DNA of 43,263 bases, taken from WHSP01 sp040905505 (GTDB lineage: Bacteria; Gemmatimonadota; Gemmatimonadetes; Longimicrobiales; Longimicrobiaceae). The translations under genes were made by a program, and so were the position numbers. Shown here in pieces: positions 15,844 through 24,671 of this stretch (positions within the stretch are counted from its first letter, which is position 1; the number at the start of each line of letters is the position of its first letter). The stretch is taken from positions 1-43,263 of the forward strand of contig JBBDRL010000048.1 of NCBI GenBank assembly GCA_040905505.1, given 5' to 3'. A model generated the notes under the pieces. It saw only the letters and a list, made by a program, of their open reading frames with translations. It ran no database searches and was not told the DNA's origin.

Positions 15844-16263
15844 ATGCCCGAGAGTCACCCCCTGACACGGCGATTGACGGAGAGGCTCGCGAGCGGGAGC
15901 GACGAGCCGCTCTCACACCTCATCGTAGACGACATCTGGCTGGCCGTTGTCGAGGGAACGCTCACGACCGGCGAGCGCCTGCCGACCGCGCGTCAGGTCG
16001 CGGTGGGGCTGGGAGTCAGCCCGCGAACCGTGGAGCGGGCCTACCGTGAGCTCGAGGACCGCGGCGTCGTCGCGACCCGACCGGGCGAGGGGACCTTCAT
16101 CAGCCTGAAGCCGCCCTCCGAAGCCGAGCGCGAGCGTCACCGGCGCTTCGCGGCGCTGTGCCGCGAGACCTACGATCGTGCCCAGGACATGGGGTTCAGG
16201 GTGAACGATCTGATCGACTCGCTCGCGGAGTTCCGTTCTATCGAAGATCCCAAGCGGGAGTAG
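15844..16263 (+). CDS. GntR-family transcriptional regulator (YtrA type)
   Basis: A 139-residue repressor. The winged helix-turn-helix spans about 22-85: LIVDDIWLAVVEGTLTTGER, LPTARQVAVGLGVSPRTVER and GVVATRPGEGTFIS, the GntR pattern 'lPs.R.la..lgvsr.Tv..Ay..L...G.v..r.G.Gtfv'. The short C-terminal tail of two helices is typical of the YtrA subgroup, which controls membrane-transport operons. The slipin gene starts four bases after its stop, so it probably regulates that downstream membrane cluster. Confidence 0.9.
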   Translation: MPESHPLTRRLTERLASGSDEPLSHLIVDDIWLAVVEGTLTTGERLPTARQVAVGLGVSPRTVERAYRELEDRGVVATRPGEGTFISLKPPSEAERERHRRFAALCRETYDRAQDMGFRVNDLIDSLAEFRSIEDPKRE

Positions 16264-16267
16264 CGTG

Positions 16268-17284
16268 ATGAAATCGATGATCCCCAACGGCAGCCCGTTC
16301 GATCGAGGCGATCGGTACCGCCTGGAGCGCGGGTCGCCGAACGATACGCGATATCCCGTTCCTGCCATCGCCGCTGGTCTCACCGGGGCGGCCGCGGTGG
16401 GCGGCGGTCTCCTCCTGGCCGGCGTGATGGCACCCGTCGCGGGTGTGCTCGCGGCGGGCGCAGCCCTCCTGCTCGGATCCTCGATCAAGTTTTCGGACCA
16501 CTGGGAGAAGGCGGTGGTCCTCCGCTTCGGCCGCTACCGGGGGCTCCGCGGACCGGGCCTGTTCGTCATCCTTCCCATCGTCGACCGCATCGGTTACCAC
16601 ATCGACCAGCGCATCCGCACGACCGACTTCGCTGCGGAGTCATGCCTGACGCGCGACACGGTCCCGGTGAACGTCGATGCCATCGCGTTCTGGGTCGTCT
16701 ACGATGCGGAGCGAGCGGCGCTCGAGGTCCAGGACTATCGCCAGGCCGTCGTCCTCGCGGCGCAGACCGCGCTGCGCGACGCGATCGGCAAGCACGAACT
16801 GGCCGAGCTGATCCAGTCGCGTAAGGAACTCGGGGCGGGACTTCAGGAGGCGCTCGATCGGAAGATGCACGACTGGGGAATTCAGGTGCAGTCCATCGAC
16901 ATTCGCGACGTCATCATCCCCCGAGCCCTGGAAGACGCCATGTCACGCCAGGCGCAGGCAGAGCGGGAGCGTCAGGCCCGCATCATCCTCGGAACAGCGG
17001 AGACGGAAATCGCATCGAAGTTCGTCGAGGCCGCCGAGCGCTACAGCGAAAGCCCCGTCGCCCTCAACCTTCGCGCGATGAACATGCTCTACGAGAGCAT
17101 CGTCAAGCGCGGCTCCTTGATGGTGGTGCCCTCCGGTCTGGCCGACTCGCTCAACCTGCCGGGTGTGATGGGGATGGCCGGCGCTGCGGGATTCAAGCCG
17201 CAGGAGCCGGAGAAGATGATCGAGGCGATCAAGGAGGGCAGGGCAAAGGTGGAGCCGGTGGAAGAGGGGGCAGGGGAAGAATGA
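16268..17284 (+). CDS. SPFH/stomatin-like membrane protein (slipin)
   Basis: A 338-residue protein of the SPFH (stomatin/prohibitin) superfamily. Two hydrophobic stretches at about 32-72 (VPAIAAGLTGAAAVGGGLLL and MAPVAGVLAAGAALLLG) anchor it in the inner membrane. The SPFH domain begins WEKAVVLRFGRYRGLRGPGL (typical) and continues RTTDFAAESCLTRDTVPVNV; the C-terminal helix DVIIPRALEDAMSRQAQAER forms the coiled-coil oligomer. Such proteins organise membrane microdomains and protease partners, but no NfeD gene is adjacent. The ATG at 16268 is taken rather than the GTG at 16265. Confidence 0.92.
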   Translation: MKSMIPNGSPFDRGDRYRLERGSPNDTRYPVPAIAAGLTGAAAVGGGLLLAGVMAPVAGVLAAGAALLLGSSIKFSDHWEKAVVLRFGRYRGLRGPGLFVILPIVDRIGYHIDQRIRTTDFAAESCLTRDTVPVNVDAIAFWVVYDAERAALEVQDYRQAVVLAAQTALRDAIGKHELAELIQSRKELGAGLQEALDRKMHDWGIQVQSIDIRDVIIPRALEDAMSRQAQAERERQARIILGTAETEIASKFVEAAERYSESPVALNLRAMNMLYESIVKRGSLMVVPSGLADSLNLPGVMGMAGAAGFKPQEPEKMIEAIKEGRAKVEPVEEGAGEE

Positions 17285-17410
17285 ACGGTGAAGAGTTAAG
17301 ACGCGCTGACGGTCGTGGCGCCTCGGGAGGGGCCGTGAAACTCCGGCCTCAGCGAACTCGTACGTACCTGCTTCGGCGTCCGACCCGAACCCCACACGAG
17401 GAGTGCGTTC

Positions 17411-17725
17411 ATGAATGACCTCGGCCCAACGATCCTGGCTTTCTTCCTCGGTGCGGCGGGGCTGACCGGCGTGCTCGCGATCGGTGCCCGCGTGGCATTC
17501 AAGCCGATCCTCGAGAGCCGGCTTCGTTTGCGAGGGACGGCTTTTGCGGAGGAGGTCGGATCGCTGCAGGATCGACGCATCGAGTTGCTGGAGCAGGAGA
17601 TCGGGAAGCTTCAGCGGACAGTCGGGCGGCTGGCGGAAGCCGAGGAATTCCGGAGCCAGCTCGAGGATCGGCGATCGTCACCGCAACGAATCACCGCCCT
17701 CACCGGCGTGTCGGACGCCGAGTAG
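17411..17725 (+). CDS. Small membrane-anchored coiled-coil protein
   Basis: A 104-residue protein with one N-terminal transmembrane helix (TILAFFLGAAGLTGVLAIGA) followed by a charged coiled coil (about 45-85: SLQDRRIELLEQEIGKLQRT). No family is recognised. It sits between the slipin gene and two membrane-protein genes on the same strand; its stop is one base from the next start. Confidence 0.65.
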   Translation: MNDLGPTILAFFLGAAGLTGVLAIGARVAFKPILESRLRLRGTAFAEEVGSLQDRRIELLEQEIGKLQRTVGRLAEAEEFRSQLEDRRSSPQRITALTGVSDAE

Positions 17726-17726
17726 C

Positions 17727-18176
17727 ATGCAAACGGCTCTGCGTTTGTTCGCCCTTATCCTCGCGCTGAACGTCATCCGCTACGTCGTCGCGGGCCCGCT
17801 CGAGCAGATGACGGTGCTCCCACCCCTCTTCACGGCGATGGCGGAGAGCCCGGACTACTTCAACAACAGCTTCAGCACGGTGGACTGGGTCACGTCGTTC
17901 CTCTACAACGGGGCGATGTGGGGAATCGCGGTGCTGGTGTTTCACTCGATCCACCCGCAGCTACCCGGAGGTTGGCTGGCGAAGAGCGTCCAGAGCTACG
18001 GTCTTCTATGCCTGTTCTTCCTCAGCGTCAGCGCCATCTACATGAATCACTACAGTCATCCGAATTCCTTCTACCTCTACAACATGGGATCGGCGGTCAT
18101 TGCGTTCGGTGTGGTCGCGGTCGCCAATACGATCCTCTATCCCCGTCTGGTGGCACGCCGCCCGCAGCCGTCCTGA
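17727..18176 (+). CDS. Four-helix membrane protein, unknown
   Basis: A 149-residue integral membrane protein with four predicted segments: LRLFALILALNVIRYVVAG, VTSFLYNGAMWGIAVLVFHS, SYGLLCLFFLSVSAIYMNHY and GSAVIAFGVVAVANTILYP. Loops carry SPDYFNNSFSTVDWV and NHYSHPNSFYLYNMG. I recognise no named family. The ATG at 17727 follows the preceding stop immediately (TAGCATG), suggesting coupling. Confidence 0.7.
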   Translation: MQTALRLFALILALNVIRYVVAGPLEQMTVLPPLFTAMAESPDYFNNSFSTVDWVTSFLYNGAMWGIAVLVFHSIHPQLPGGWLAKSVQSYGLLCLFFLSVSAIYMNHYSHPNSFYLYNMGSAVIAFGVVAVANTILYPRLVARRPQPS

Positions 18177-18199
18177 CATCAACCGGGAAACGGAGAACC

Positions 18200-18595
18200 A
18201 TGCTTCGCAGCATCGTCGCAGTCGTCGCCGGTCTGGCCATCACGGTCGTGCTCGTGATCGGGCTCGGGTTCCTGGCCGCGGCGGTGACAGGCGTTCCGCC
18301 CGGTGGGCCGCCCACGCCAGGCTACCTGGTGCTGAACCTGCTGGGCGCCTTGGCCTCAGGTGCGGTGGGCGGAGCGATCGCTGTCTCGCTGGCGCCGCAC
18401 ACGCCTCGCGGGCACGTGATCGCGCTCGCGCTCGTCATTCTACTTCTGAGCCTGCCGACCCTGTTCTCGCCGCCCGCAGCCGGGCAGCCGACCTGGTATG
18501 GACTCGCCCTGAGCGTTATCGGCCCGGTCTCGGTCGCGGCGGGCGGATATACGGCCATCCGGCGACGCGAAGGCACGTCGCCCACCTCCGCTTAA
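18200..18595 (+). CDS. Small four-helix membrane protein, unknown
   Basis: A 131-residue membrane protein: VAVVAGLAITVVLVIGLGFL, LVLNLLGALASGAVGGAIAV, HVIALALVILLLSLPTLFS and a fourth segment in LALSVIGPVSVAAGGYTAI. The small-residue (Gly/Ala) rich second helix suggests tight helix packing. ATG at 18200 is preceded by GGAGAAC. It probably completes the slipin-linked membrane cluster. No function assigned. Confidence 0.7.
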   Translation: MLRSIVAVVAGLAITVVLVIGLGFLAAAVTGVPPGGPPTPGYLVLNLLGALASGAVGGAIAVSLAPHTPRGHVIALALVILLLSLPTLFSPPAAGQPTWYGLALSVIGPVSVAAGGYTAIRRREGTSPTSA

Positions 18596-18839
18596 CTCGG
18601 CACCGGCGCGCACCGGCCGCTCTCCCGGGCGCTGCATATCGAGTTCGGTGGCATGCCTGACGCCCTGCCGTCCCCCGTCGGAGTGCCCTACCTGTGCGTC
18701 GCGGCTGATGTATCACCACACCGCCTGCAACCGGAACCGCTTTCACGAGAGGCCGGTACCACCTACTATCGACCCATAGCTGCCCCCCAGGACATCTCAG
18801 CCACATCACTGGCTCCGTTCCACTACAAAGGTGAAGAAG

Positions 18840-20600
18840 ATGAGGATTCGACCCGAGCTTTTCCCCGGCGCGTTCAGCGCGCTCCTCGCCCTCCTTGTCG
18901 CTGGCTGCGCCCCGGCGGACGGCGGGGCTGGCTCATCGCCCGCCGATCTGGTGCTCCACAGCGGGAAGGTCATCACGATGGATGCCGAGCATCCCGAGGC
19001 CGAGGCGGTGGCGATCGCGGGTGACCGCATCGTCGCGGTAGGGACCTCCGCCGAGATCCAGGAGTTTGTCGGCCCCGACACCGAAGAGATCGATCTTCAA
19101 GGGCGGCTCGTCGTCCCGGGATTCATCGAGGGGCACGGCCATTTCATGTCCCTCGGCCAGTCGAAGACGATCCTCGACCTGAATGACGCCGAGAGTTGGG
19201 ATGCGATCGTGACGATGGTGGAGGACGCCGCGCGAGATGCGGCGCCCGGCGAGTGGATCACCGGCCGCGGCTGGCACCAGGAGAAGTGGAACGCTGTGCC
19301 CGAGCCGTCGGTGGAAGGCAATCCGGTCCATCACTCGCTGACCGCCGTCTCGCCGGACAACCCGGTGCATCTGACGCATGCCAGCGGCCACGCCTCGTTC
19401 GCCAACGCCCGCGCGCTGGAGCTCGCCGGGATCACCGCGAGCACTCCTGATCCGGACGGAGGCGAGATCATCCGCGAGGAGGATGGCGAGCCGACAGGCC
19501 TCCTGCGCGAGACCGCACAGCGCCTGGTTGGCAGCGCCGTGTCCGAGGCGGAATCGGGCCGGAGCCCCGAGGAGATCGAAGACGCCCGGCGGCGGATGGT
19601 TCAGCTCGCGGGGGAGGAGGCCCTGGCGAACGGCGTCACGTCGTTCCACGACGCTGGGACCTCGTTCGAGACGATCGACTTCTACCGCGATCTGGCGGAC
19701 GCCGGCGAGCTCCCGATCCGTCTATATGTGATGGTCCGCGAGTCCAACGACGCGATGGCCGAACGCCTGGCCGACTACCGGATGGTCGGCTATGGGGACG
19801 ACTTTTTGACCGTCCGCTCCATCAAGCGGCAGATCGATGGGGCGCTCGGCGCGCACGGAGCATGGCTCCTCGAACCATACGCGGACCTGCCGCGCAGTGC
19901 CGGGTTGAACCTGGAATCGCTCGATGATCTGAGGCGCACCGCGGAGATCGCGATCGAGAACGGCTATCAGCTCAATACGCACGCGATCGGCGATCGCGGG
20001 AATCGCGAGACCCTGAATGTCTACGAGGAAGTCTTCGCCGCGAATCCCGAGCGATCCGACCTGCGTTGGCGGATCGAGCACGCGCAGCATCTTCACCCGT
20101 CCGACATCCCCCGCTTCAGTGAGTTGGGCGTCATTGCGTCGATCCAGGGTGTCCACGCCACCTCCGATGGAACCTGGGTCGCCGACCGGATCGGCGATCA
20201 ACGTGCGGAGGAGGGGGCGTACGTGTGGCAAACGCTCCGCGATGCGGGCGTGATGGTCACCAACGGGACGGACGTCCCGGTCGAGCGAATCGATCCGATC
20301 GCCAACTTCTACTCGACCGTCTCCCGCCGGCTTTCTGACGGCACCGTGTTCTACGAAGACGAGCGCCTGACGCGCGAACAGGCGCTCGAGACGTACACGA
20401 TCAACAACGCGTACGCTGCCTTCGAGGAGGACCAGAAAGGTTCGATCGCGCCGGGCAAGCTCGCGGACCTTGCGGTGATCTCGACGGATCTGATGACGAT
20501 CCCGGAGGAGCAGATCCCCTCCGCCCGGGTGGTCTACACGATTCTGGGCGGCGAGGTCAGGTACCAGGACCCCGAGCTGACGACGTCCGCGCCCGATTGA
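18840..20600 (+). CDS. Amidohydrolase 3 (YtcJ-like) lipoprotein
   Basis: A 586-residue metal-dependent hydrolase exported as a lipoprotein: lipobox LLVAGC places the lipidated Cys at 23. The metallo-beta-barrel has GFIEGHGHF (H99, H101), NTHAIGDRG (His), RIEHAQHLHP (His) and TNGTDVPVERIDPIANFY (Asp), the amidohydrolase-3 pattern of N-acyl-amidase and imidazolonepropionase-like enzymes. The GSIAPGKLADLAVI segment near the end is the classic composite-domain return. I choose the ATG at 18840, with AAGGTG at 18828-18833 upstream, over a GTG at 18831. The natural substrate is unknown. Confidence 0.9.
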   Translation: MRIRPELFPGAFSALLALLVAGCAPADGGAGSSPADLVLHSGKVITMDAEHPEAEAVAIAGDRIVAVGTSAEIQEFVGPDTEEIDLQGRLVVPGFIEGHGHFMSLGQSKTILDLNDAESWDAIVTMVEDAARDAAPGEWITGRGWHQEKWNAVPEPSVEGNPVHHSLTAVSPDNPVHLTHASGHASFANARALELAGITASTPDPDGGEIIREEDGEPTGLLRETAQRLVGSAVSEAESGRSPEEIEDARRRMVQLAGEEALANGVTSFHDAGTSFETIDFYRDLADAGELPIRLYVMVRESNDAMAERLADYRMVGYGDDFLTVRSIKRQIDGALGAHGAWLLEPYADLPRSAGLNLESLDDLRRTAEIAIENGYQLNTHAIGDRGNRETLNVYEEVFAANPERSDLRWRIEHAQHLHPSDIPRFSELGVIASIQGVHATSDGTWVADRIGDQRAEEGAYVWQTLRDAGVMVTNGTDVPVERIDPIANFYSTVSRRLSDGTVFYEDERLTREQALETYTINNAYAAFEEDQKGSIAPGKLADLAVISTDLMTIPEEQIPSARVVYTILGGEVRYQDPELTTSAPD

Positions 20601-20647
20601 CGTCGGCCGGATCGCGTGGGGAGGCCGCGCGATCCGCTACGCTTCCG

Positions 20648-20701
20648 ATGTTGCGTCTCTTCATCGCACTCGACCTCCCGGCGCCGCTTCGCGATGATGC
20701 A
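20648..20701 (+). pseudogene. ThpR/LigT-like 2',3'-cyclic phosphodiesterase stub
   Basis: The ATG at 20648 opens MLRLFIALDLPAPLRDDAYP. 'RLFIALDLP..vR' is the diagnostic N-terminus of RNA 2',3'-cyclic phosphodiesterases (ThpR), but the match ends after about 16 residues and neither HxTL motif follows. The remainder is out of family and overlaps the next gene in another frame. Most likely a 5' relic. Confidence 0.45.
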
Positions 20702-20717
20702 TACCCGGTGATCCCGA

Positions 20718-21527
20718 TTGAGAATTTCACGCAGGCGTCACAAACAGATCGCACTCACGCTCGCGACCTTCTGGTCCGTCGTGCTCACCTGGATGTTCCT
20801 GAACATGCAAGCGCGGGATGTGGATGCCGCCGTGCTCGCGAGCGGATCGAACGTTCGGGTCTCGATCTCTTCATCATCGCTTCGCTTCGCCCCCATCCCG
20901 GACACGGCCGCGGCCGCGCTCGTCTTCTTTCCCGGGGCCATCGTCGATCCGGTGGCGTACACCCCGATGGCGCGAGCGATCGCCGAAGCAGGATTCGAGG
21001 TCGTGATCCTCCCCCTGCCGTATCGACTGGCAGTGCTCGATCGGCACGAGGCCGACCTCGCGGAGCGGACGATCGCCGTCGTCGAAAGTGATGTCGCCGA
21101 TCGTGCGTGGGTCGTCGGCGGACACTCGCGGGGCGGTGCGCTCGCCGCGGCGTTCGTGCGAGACCACGAGGCAACGACAACGGGGCTGCTCCTGCTCGGG
21201 ACGTCCCACCCGCGGGAGGACGACCTGTCCCGGCTACGGATCGACGTAGCGAAGGTCTTCGCGTCCGAAGACGGTCTGGCGAGCGAGGCGGAGGTTCACC
21301 AGTTTGCACCCAATCTGCCGCCCTCGACACACTGGACCCGGATCGAGGGCGGCAACCACGCCCAGTTCGCATGGTACGGCTGGCAGATCGGTGACCACGG
21401 CGCGTCGATCTCGCGCGAGGAGCAGCAGGAGATCACCGTGCGCGCGATCATCGAGCAACTGCAGCGCGTCACGGTGCGGCCCACTCCAACCCCGGTGCCG
21501 CCAGAGGCACTACTAGACCCTCAGTAG
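20718..21527 (+). CDS. Alpha/beta hydrolase, membrane-anchored
   Basis: A 269-residue alpha/beta hydrolase (dienelactone hydrolase-like, Abhydrolase_5 group) with an N-terminal hydrophobic anchor (KQIALTLATFWSVVLTWMFL). The nucleophile elbow GGHSRGGALA carries the Ser; ASEDGLAS holds the likely Asp and GGNHAQFAWYG the His. LVFFPGAIVDPVAYTPMARA and VILPLPYRLA form the early strands. The substrate is unknown. The start is a TTG at 20718, with no strong ribosome binding site. It lies one base upstream of the DUF1697 gene start. Confidence 0.85.
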   Translation: MRISRRRHKQIALTLATFWSVVLTWMFLNMQARDVDAAVLASGSNVRVSISSSSLRFAPIPDTAAAALVFFPGAIVDPVAYTPMARAIAEAGFEVVILPLPYRLAVLDRHEADLAERTIAVVESDVADRAWVVGGHSRGGALAAAFVRDHEATTTGLLLLGTSHPREDDLSRLRIDVAKVFASEDGLASEAEVHQFAPNLPPSTHWTRIEGGNHAQFAWYGWQIGDHGASISREEQQEITVRAIIEQLQRVTVRPTPTPVPPEALLDPQ

Positions 21528-21528
21528 A

Positions 21529-22077
21529 ATGGCCGATGTCCAGGTCGCTCTGTTCCGCGGGATCAACGTCGGTCGCGCCAAGCGCATCCGCATGGCCGAC
21601 CTGCGCGCGCTGCTCACCGAGCTCGGCTATGGGGCCGTGCGAACGCTCCTCAACAGCGGCAACGCGGTCTTCACCGTCGCCGAGCAGACCCCAGCGGCCG
21701 AGACCGCGGTGCGCATCCATACAGCCGTCGCGGAGCGGCTCGGAGTATCCTCACGGGTTACGGTACTCACCGCCGCGGAGCTCGACGAGATCGTCGAACA
21801 GAATCCGCTGCTGGAGGTCGCCGATAACCCGGCGCGGCTCCTCTCCGCCGTCCTCGAGGATCCCGCGGACAGGCGTCACCTGCTCCCTCTGCTCGAGCGG
21901 AGCTGGGAACCGGAAGCGCTCGCCCTCGGCCCCCGCGTCGCCTACCTGTGGTGTCCGCACGGGATCGCCGCGAGCCAGCTCCCGGAGGCGGTGGACCGCG
22001 CGCTTCGAAAGGCCGTGACGAGTCGCAATTGGGCCACGATCCTGAAGATCCATGCGCTGACGAACACTCGGGACTGA
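21529..22077 (+). CDS. DUF1697 family protein
   Basis: A 182-residue cytoplasmic protein with the DUF1697 hallmarks: VALFRGINVGRAKRIRMADL at the start, LLTELGYGAVRTLLNSGNAV (the 'yiqSGNvvf' block) and a C-terminal KAVTSRNWATILKIHAL ('tsRnw.Tv.KL..l'). The family has a ferredoxin-like fold and no proven reaction. The ATG at 21529 follows the previous stop at once. Confidence 0.92.
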   Translation: MADVQVALFRGINVGRAKRIRMADLRALLTELGYGAVRTLLNSGNAVFTVAEQTPAAETAVRIHTAVAERLGVSSRVTVLTAAELDEIVEQNPLLEVADNPARLLSAVLEDPADRRHLLPLLERSWEPEALALGPRVAYLWCPHGIAASQLPEAVDRALRKAVTSRNWATILKIHALTNTRD

Positions 22078-22122
22078 ACGGCTCGCCCGCGGGCGAGATC
22101 ACCACCAGAGGAACTCACGACG

Positions 22123-23061
22123 ATGACGCCTTCGCGGTGTACGCAGCTATGGCGCCCCCTTTTAGATAGCGCCACTTCATTCAATTTCTCGGGAGGTCAG
22201 CGCGGCGGGCTTCTTCTCGCGCTTCTGACGGTCGCCGCCTGCGGACCGGCGCCCGATGCCGAGCGCGCGGCCGACGGGGCGCCGAACGTCGTCGAGGCGG
22301 ATCTGAGCCCGTTCTTCGAAGGCCTCGATCCGGCCGACGTCACCTTCGTCGTCCTCGATGGCGAGACGGGGGACGTCACACGCCACAACCCGGAGCGCGC
22401 GCGGGAGCGATTCCTTCCGGCGTCGACGTACAAGATTCCGAACTCGCTCATCGCCCTCGAGACGGGCATAGCCGCGGACGCCGGGTTCATGCTCGAATGG
22501 GATGGGGTGGTGCCGGAGGATGGCTTCTGGATCGAGCCGTGGTCGCAGAACCACACGCTCCGCTCGGCCATAAGGAATTCTGTCGTCTGGTACTACCAGG
22601 AGCTCGCGCGCAGGGTCGGGGAGGAGCGGATGCAGGAGTACATCGACCGTTTCGAGTACGGAAATCAGGACATCGGCGGCGGAGTCGATCGTTTCTGGCT
22701 GGAAGGCGACCTGCGGATCTCGGCGGACGAGCAGGTCGACTTCCTGCGCAGAATGTACGCTGGCGAGCTGGGCATCTCCGACCGTTCTACCGGCATTCTG
22801 AAGGACATCCTGGTACTCGAGGAAACGCCCGGCTACCGGTTGAGCGGGAAGACCGGCACGGCCGAATTGTCGCCCACTCGAGATCTCGCGTGGCTCGTGG
22901 GATACGTCGAACGTGGCGAGCAGGTCTCCTTCTTCGCGCTGAACTTGGAGGGCGAGCAGGCGTGGGAGAGGTTCGGGCAGCCCGCCGACCGAATCGCGCT
23001 GACCAGGACGTTACTACGGGAGACCGGGGCGCTGTCCGGCACCTCGCCTGGTGACCAGTAA
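22123..23061 (+). CDS. Class D (OXA-type) beta-lactamase, lipoprotein
   Basis: A 312-residue serine beta-lactamase that would hydrolyse penicillins in the periplasm. All class D motifs are present: S101-T-Y-K104 (active-site Ser and carbamylated Lys), S153-V-V155, Y179-G-N181 and K243-T-G245. W192 in DRFWLEG corresponds to the Trp that stabilises the Lys carbamate. The signal peptide ends in a lipobox-like VAAC at 40, so the enzyme may be membrane-tethered. ATG at 22123 has AGAGGAA upstream. A BlaI/M56 pair lies 7.7 kb away, not adjacent; a regulatory link is possible but not shown. It may also be a chromosomal penicillin-binding homologue with weak activity. Confidence 0.92.
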   Translation: MTPSRCTQLWRPLLDSATSFNFSGGQRGGLLLALLTVAACGPAPDAERAADGAPNVVEADLSPFFEGLDPADVTFVVLDGETGDVTRHNPERARERFLPASTYKIPNSLIALETGIAADAGFMLEWDGVVPEDGFWIEPWSQNHTLRSAIRNSVVWYYQELARRVGEERMQEYIDRFEYGNQDIGGGVDRFWLEGDLRISADEQVDFLRRMYAGELGISDRSTGILKDILVLEETPGYRLSGKTGTAELSPTRDLAWLVGYVERGEQVSFFALNLEGEQAWERFGQPADRIALTRTLLRETGALSGTSPGDQ

Positions 23062-23071
23062 GGGGACTCTC

Positions 23072-23587
23072 ATGGATTCGACCGAGCTGCGGGCGCTCCA
23101 GGCACCACTCAAGGACCGCTACCGGGTGGATGCGAGCGCCGCGCGGGTCACGCTCAGCGCCGCTGGACGCATCGGAGAGAACGTGTCCTGCCGCGTCGAC
23201 ACCGGTCGCGCACTGGTAGAGGCCGGTCTCCACCCAGCCACCGGCGGCTCAGGGGAGCTCGTCTGCTCGGGCGACATGCTCCTCGAGGCCCTCGTCGCAT
23301 GCGCTGGCGTGACGCTCAATGCGGTCGCGACGGCGCTGGAGATCGATCTGCGCAGCGGATCCGTGCGGGCCGAAGGCGATCTGGATTTTCGCGGCACGCT
23401 CGGCGTCGAGAAGGAGGCGCCTGTCGGCTTCTCCGTCATCCGGCTGGAGTTCGAGCTCGATACCGCGGCGGACGAGGAGGCGCTGGACAGGCTCGTTCGC
23501 CTCACCGAGCGCTACTGCGTGGTCTACCAGACGCTCCGCGGCGGGGTGGATGTCCAGGTGACACGCAGCCGCCCGGCCCGCGGGTGA
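23072..23587 (+). CDS. OsmC-family protein
   Basis: A 171-residue OsmC-like protein, the second in the window. It has the group-specific N-terminus LRALQAPLKDRYRVDASAAR, then GRALVEAGLHPATGGSGELV, CSGDMLLEALVACAGVTLNA (catalytic Cys before the long helix) and RLTERYCVVYQTLRGG (second Cys). ATG at 23072 with AAGGGGA upstream is preferred to the GTG at 23051, which overlaps the beta-lactamase end. Likely role: organic-hydroperoxide or thiol chemistry. Confidence 0.85.
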   Translation: MDSTELRALQAPLKDRYRVDASAARVTLSAAGRIGENVSCRVDTGRALVEAGLHPATGGSGELVCSGDMLLEALVACAGVTLNAVATALEIDLRSGSVRAEGDLDFRGTLGVEKEAPVGFSVIRLEFELDTAADEEALDRLVRLTERYCVVYQTLRGGVDVQVTRSRPARG

Positions 23588-23625
23588 GACTGATTCAGCT
23601 CATGCGCTGACCACGAGGAGAGACC

Positions 23626-24048
23626 ATGTCCGACCTGAAGACGAAGCCGGACGACGCGAGCGTCCAGGGTTTCCTGGACTCAGCGGCCGAGGGAGAGCGG
23701 CGGCAGGATTGCCAGCGACTCATCGAGTCGATGCGAGCCGCGACGGGGGCGGAGCCGAAGTTGTGGGGCGGCAGCATGGTCGGCTTCGGAAGCTATCACT
23801 ACCGCTATGAGAGCGGCCGAGAGGGCGACTTCTTCGTGACCGGCTTCGCCCCTCGTAAGCGGTCCCTGACGCTCTACATCATGAGCGGGTTCGATCGGTA
23901 TGATTTGCTCATGAGCAAGCTCGGGAAATACAGCACGGGCAAGTCTTGCCTGTACGTCAAGCGCCTTGCGGACATTGACTTCGGCGTGCTCGAAGCCCTC
24001 ATCGCGGCCTCGGTCGAACACATGAGGCAGAATTACGAAGTGAGCTGA
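23626..24048 (+). CDS. DUF1801 (YdhG-like) protein
   Basis: A 140-residue protein with the DUF1801 pattern: GERRQDCQRLIESMRAATG, PKLWGGSMVGFGSYHYRYES, FFVTGFAPRKRSLTLYIMSG and LGKYSTGKSCLYVKRLADID. Members have an iron-chaperone (frataxin)-like fold. The reaction is not known. ATG at 23626 is preceded by GAGGAGAG. Beta-carbonic anhydrase begins 6 bp after its stop, so the two are probably one transcript. Confidence 0.92.
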   Translation: MSDLKTKPDDASVQGFLDSAAEGERRQDCQRLIESMRAATGAEPKLWGGSMVGFGSYHYRYESGREGDFFVTGFAPRKRSLTLYIMSGFDRYDLLMSKLGKYSTGKSCLYVKRLADIDFGVLEALIAASVEHMRQNYEVS

Positions 24049-24053
24049 CCGCA

Positions 24054-24671
24054 ATGACATCAGCAGGAGAAGCACTCGACCGACTTCGCGAGGGCAACCG
24101 CCGCTTCGTCTCCAGCACGCGCACGAGTGAGGCGCTGCTCAGCCGCTCGGCGCCCGTCGAACTGGGGATGGAACAGCGGCCCTTCGCGATCATCCTCGGT
24201 TGCTCCGATGCGCGTGTGCCCGCCGAGATGGTGTTCGATCAGGGCCTGGGGGACCTCTTCGTCATCCGGGTGGCCGGAAACATCGTCGCTCCCTCACAGG
24301 TGGGCAGCGTCGAGTTCGCCGCTTCCCGCTTCGGGACCCGCCTCGTCGTGGTCCTCGGCCATTCCGAATGTGGGGCCGTGCTCGCCACGGTCGAGGAGCT
24401 CCAGCGGCCGGCGGAGAACCAGTCGCCCAATCTGCGGTCCATCGTCGAACGAGTCAGGCCGTCGGTCGAAGGGTTGATGCAGACCGAGCTGCGACACGAT
24501 ATGGACGCCCTCGTACGCCAGGCGGTCCGCGCGAACGTGAGCGCTGCCGTCAACCATCTCCGGCACGGCTCCGCCGTCCTCGAGCAACTCGCCGGATCGG
24601 AGGGCCTGCGCGTCGTCGGCGCGGAGTACTCGCTGGAGACCGGCGTGGTGGACTTCTTCGACGGAGTCTGA
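24054..24671 (+). CDS. Beta-class carbonic anhydrase
   Basis: A 205-residue zinc enzyme that interconverts CO2 and bicarbonate. Zinc ligands are C50 (GCSDARVP, with D52-R54 dyad), H103 and C106 (LGHSECGAV). The N-terminal LDRLREGNRRFVSS and FVIRVAGNIVAPSQVGSVEF are also typical. The enzyme would be cytoplasmic, as no signal peptide is seen. ATG at 24054 is 5 bp after the DUF1801 stop. Confidence 0.95.
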   Translation: MTSAGEALDRLREGNRRFVSSTRTSEALLSRSAPVELGMEQRPFAIILGCSDARVPAEMVFDQGLGDLFVIRVAGNIVAPSQVGSVEFAASRFGTRLVVVLGHSECGAVLATVEELQRPAENQSPNLRSIVERVRPSVEGLMQTELRHDMDALVRQAVRANVSAAVNHLRHGSAVLEQLAGSEGLRVVGAEYSLETGVVDFFDGV

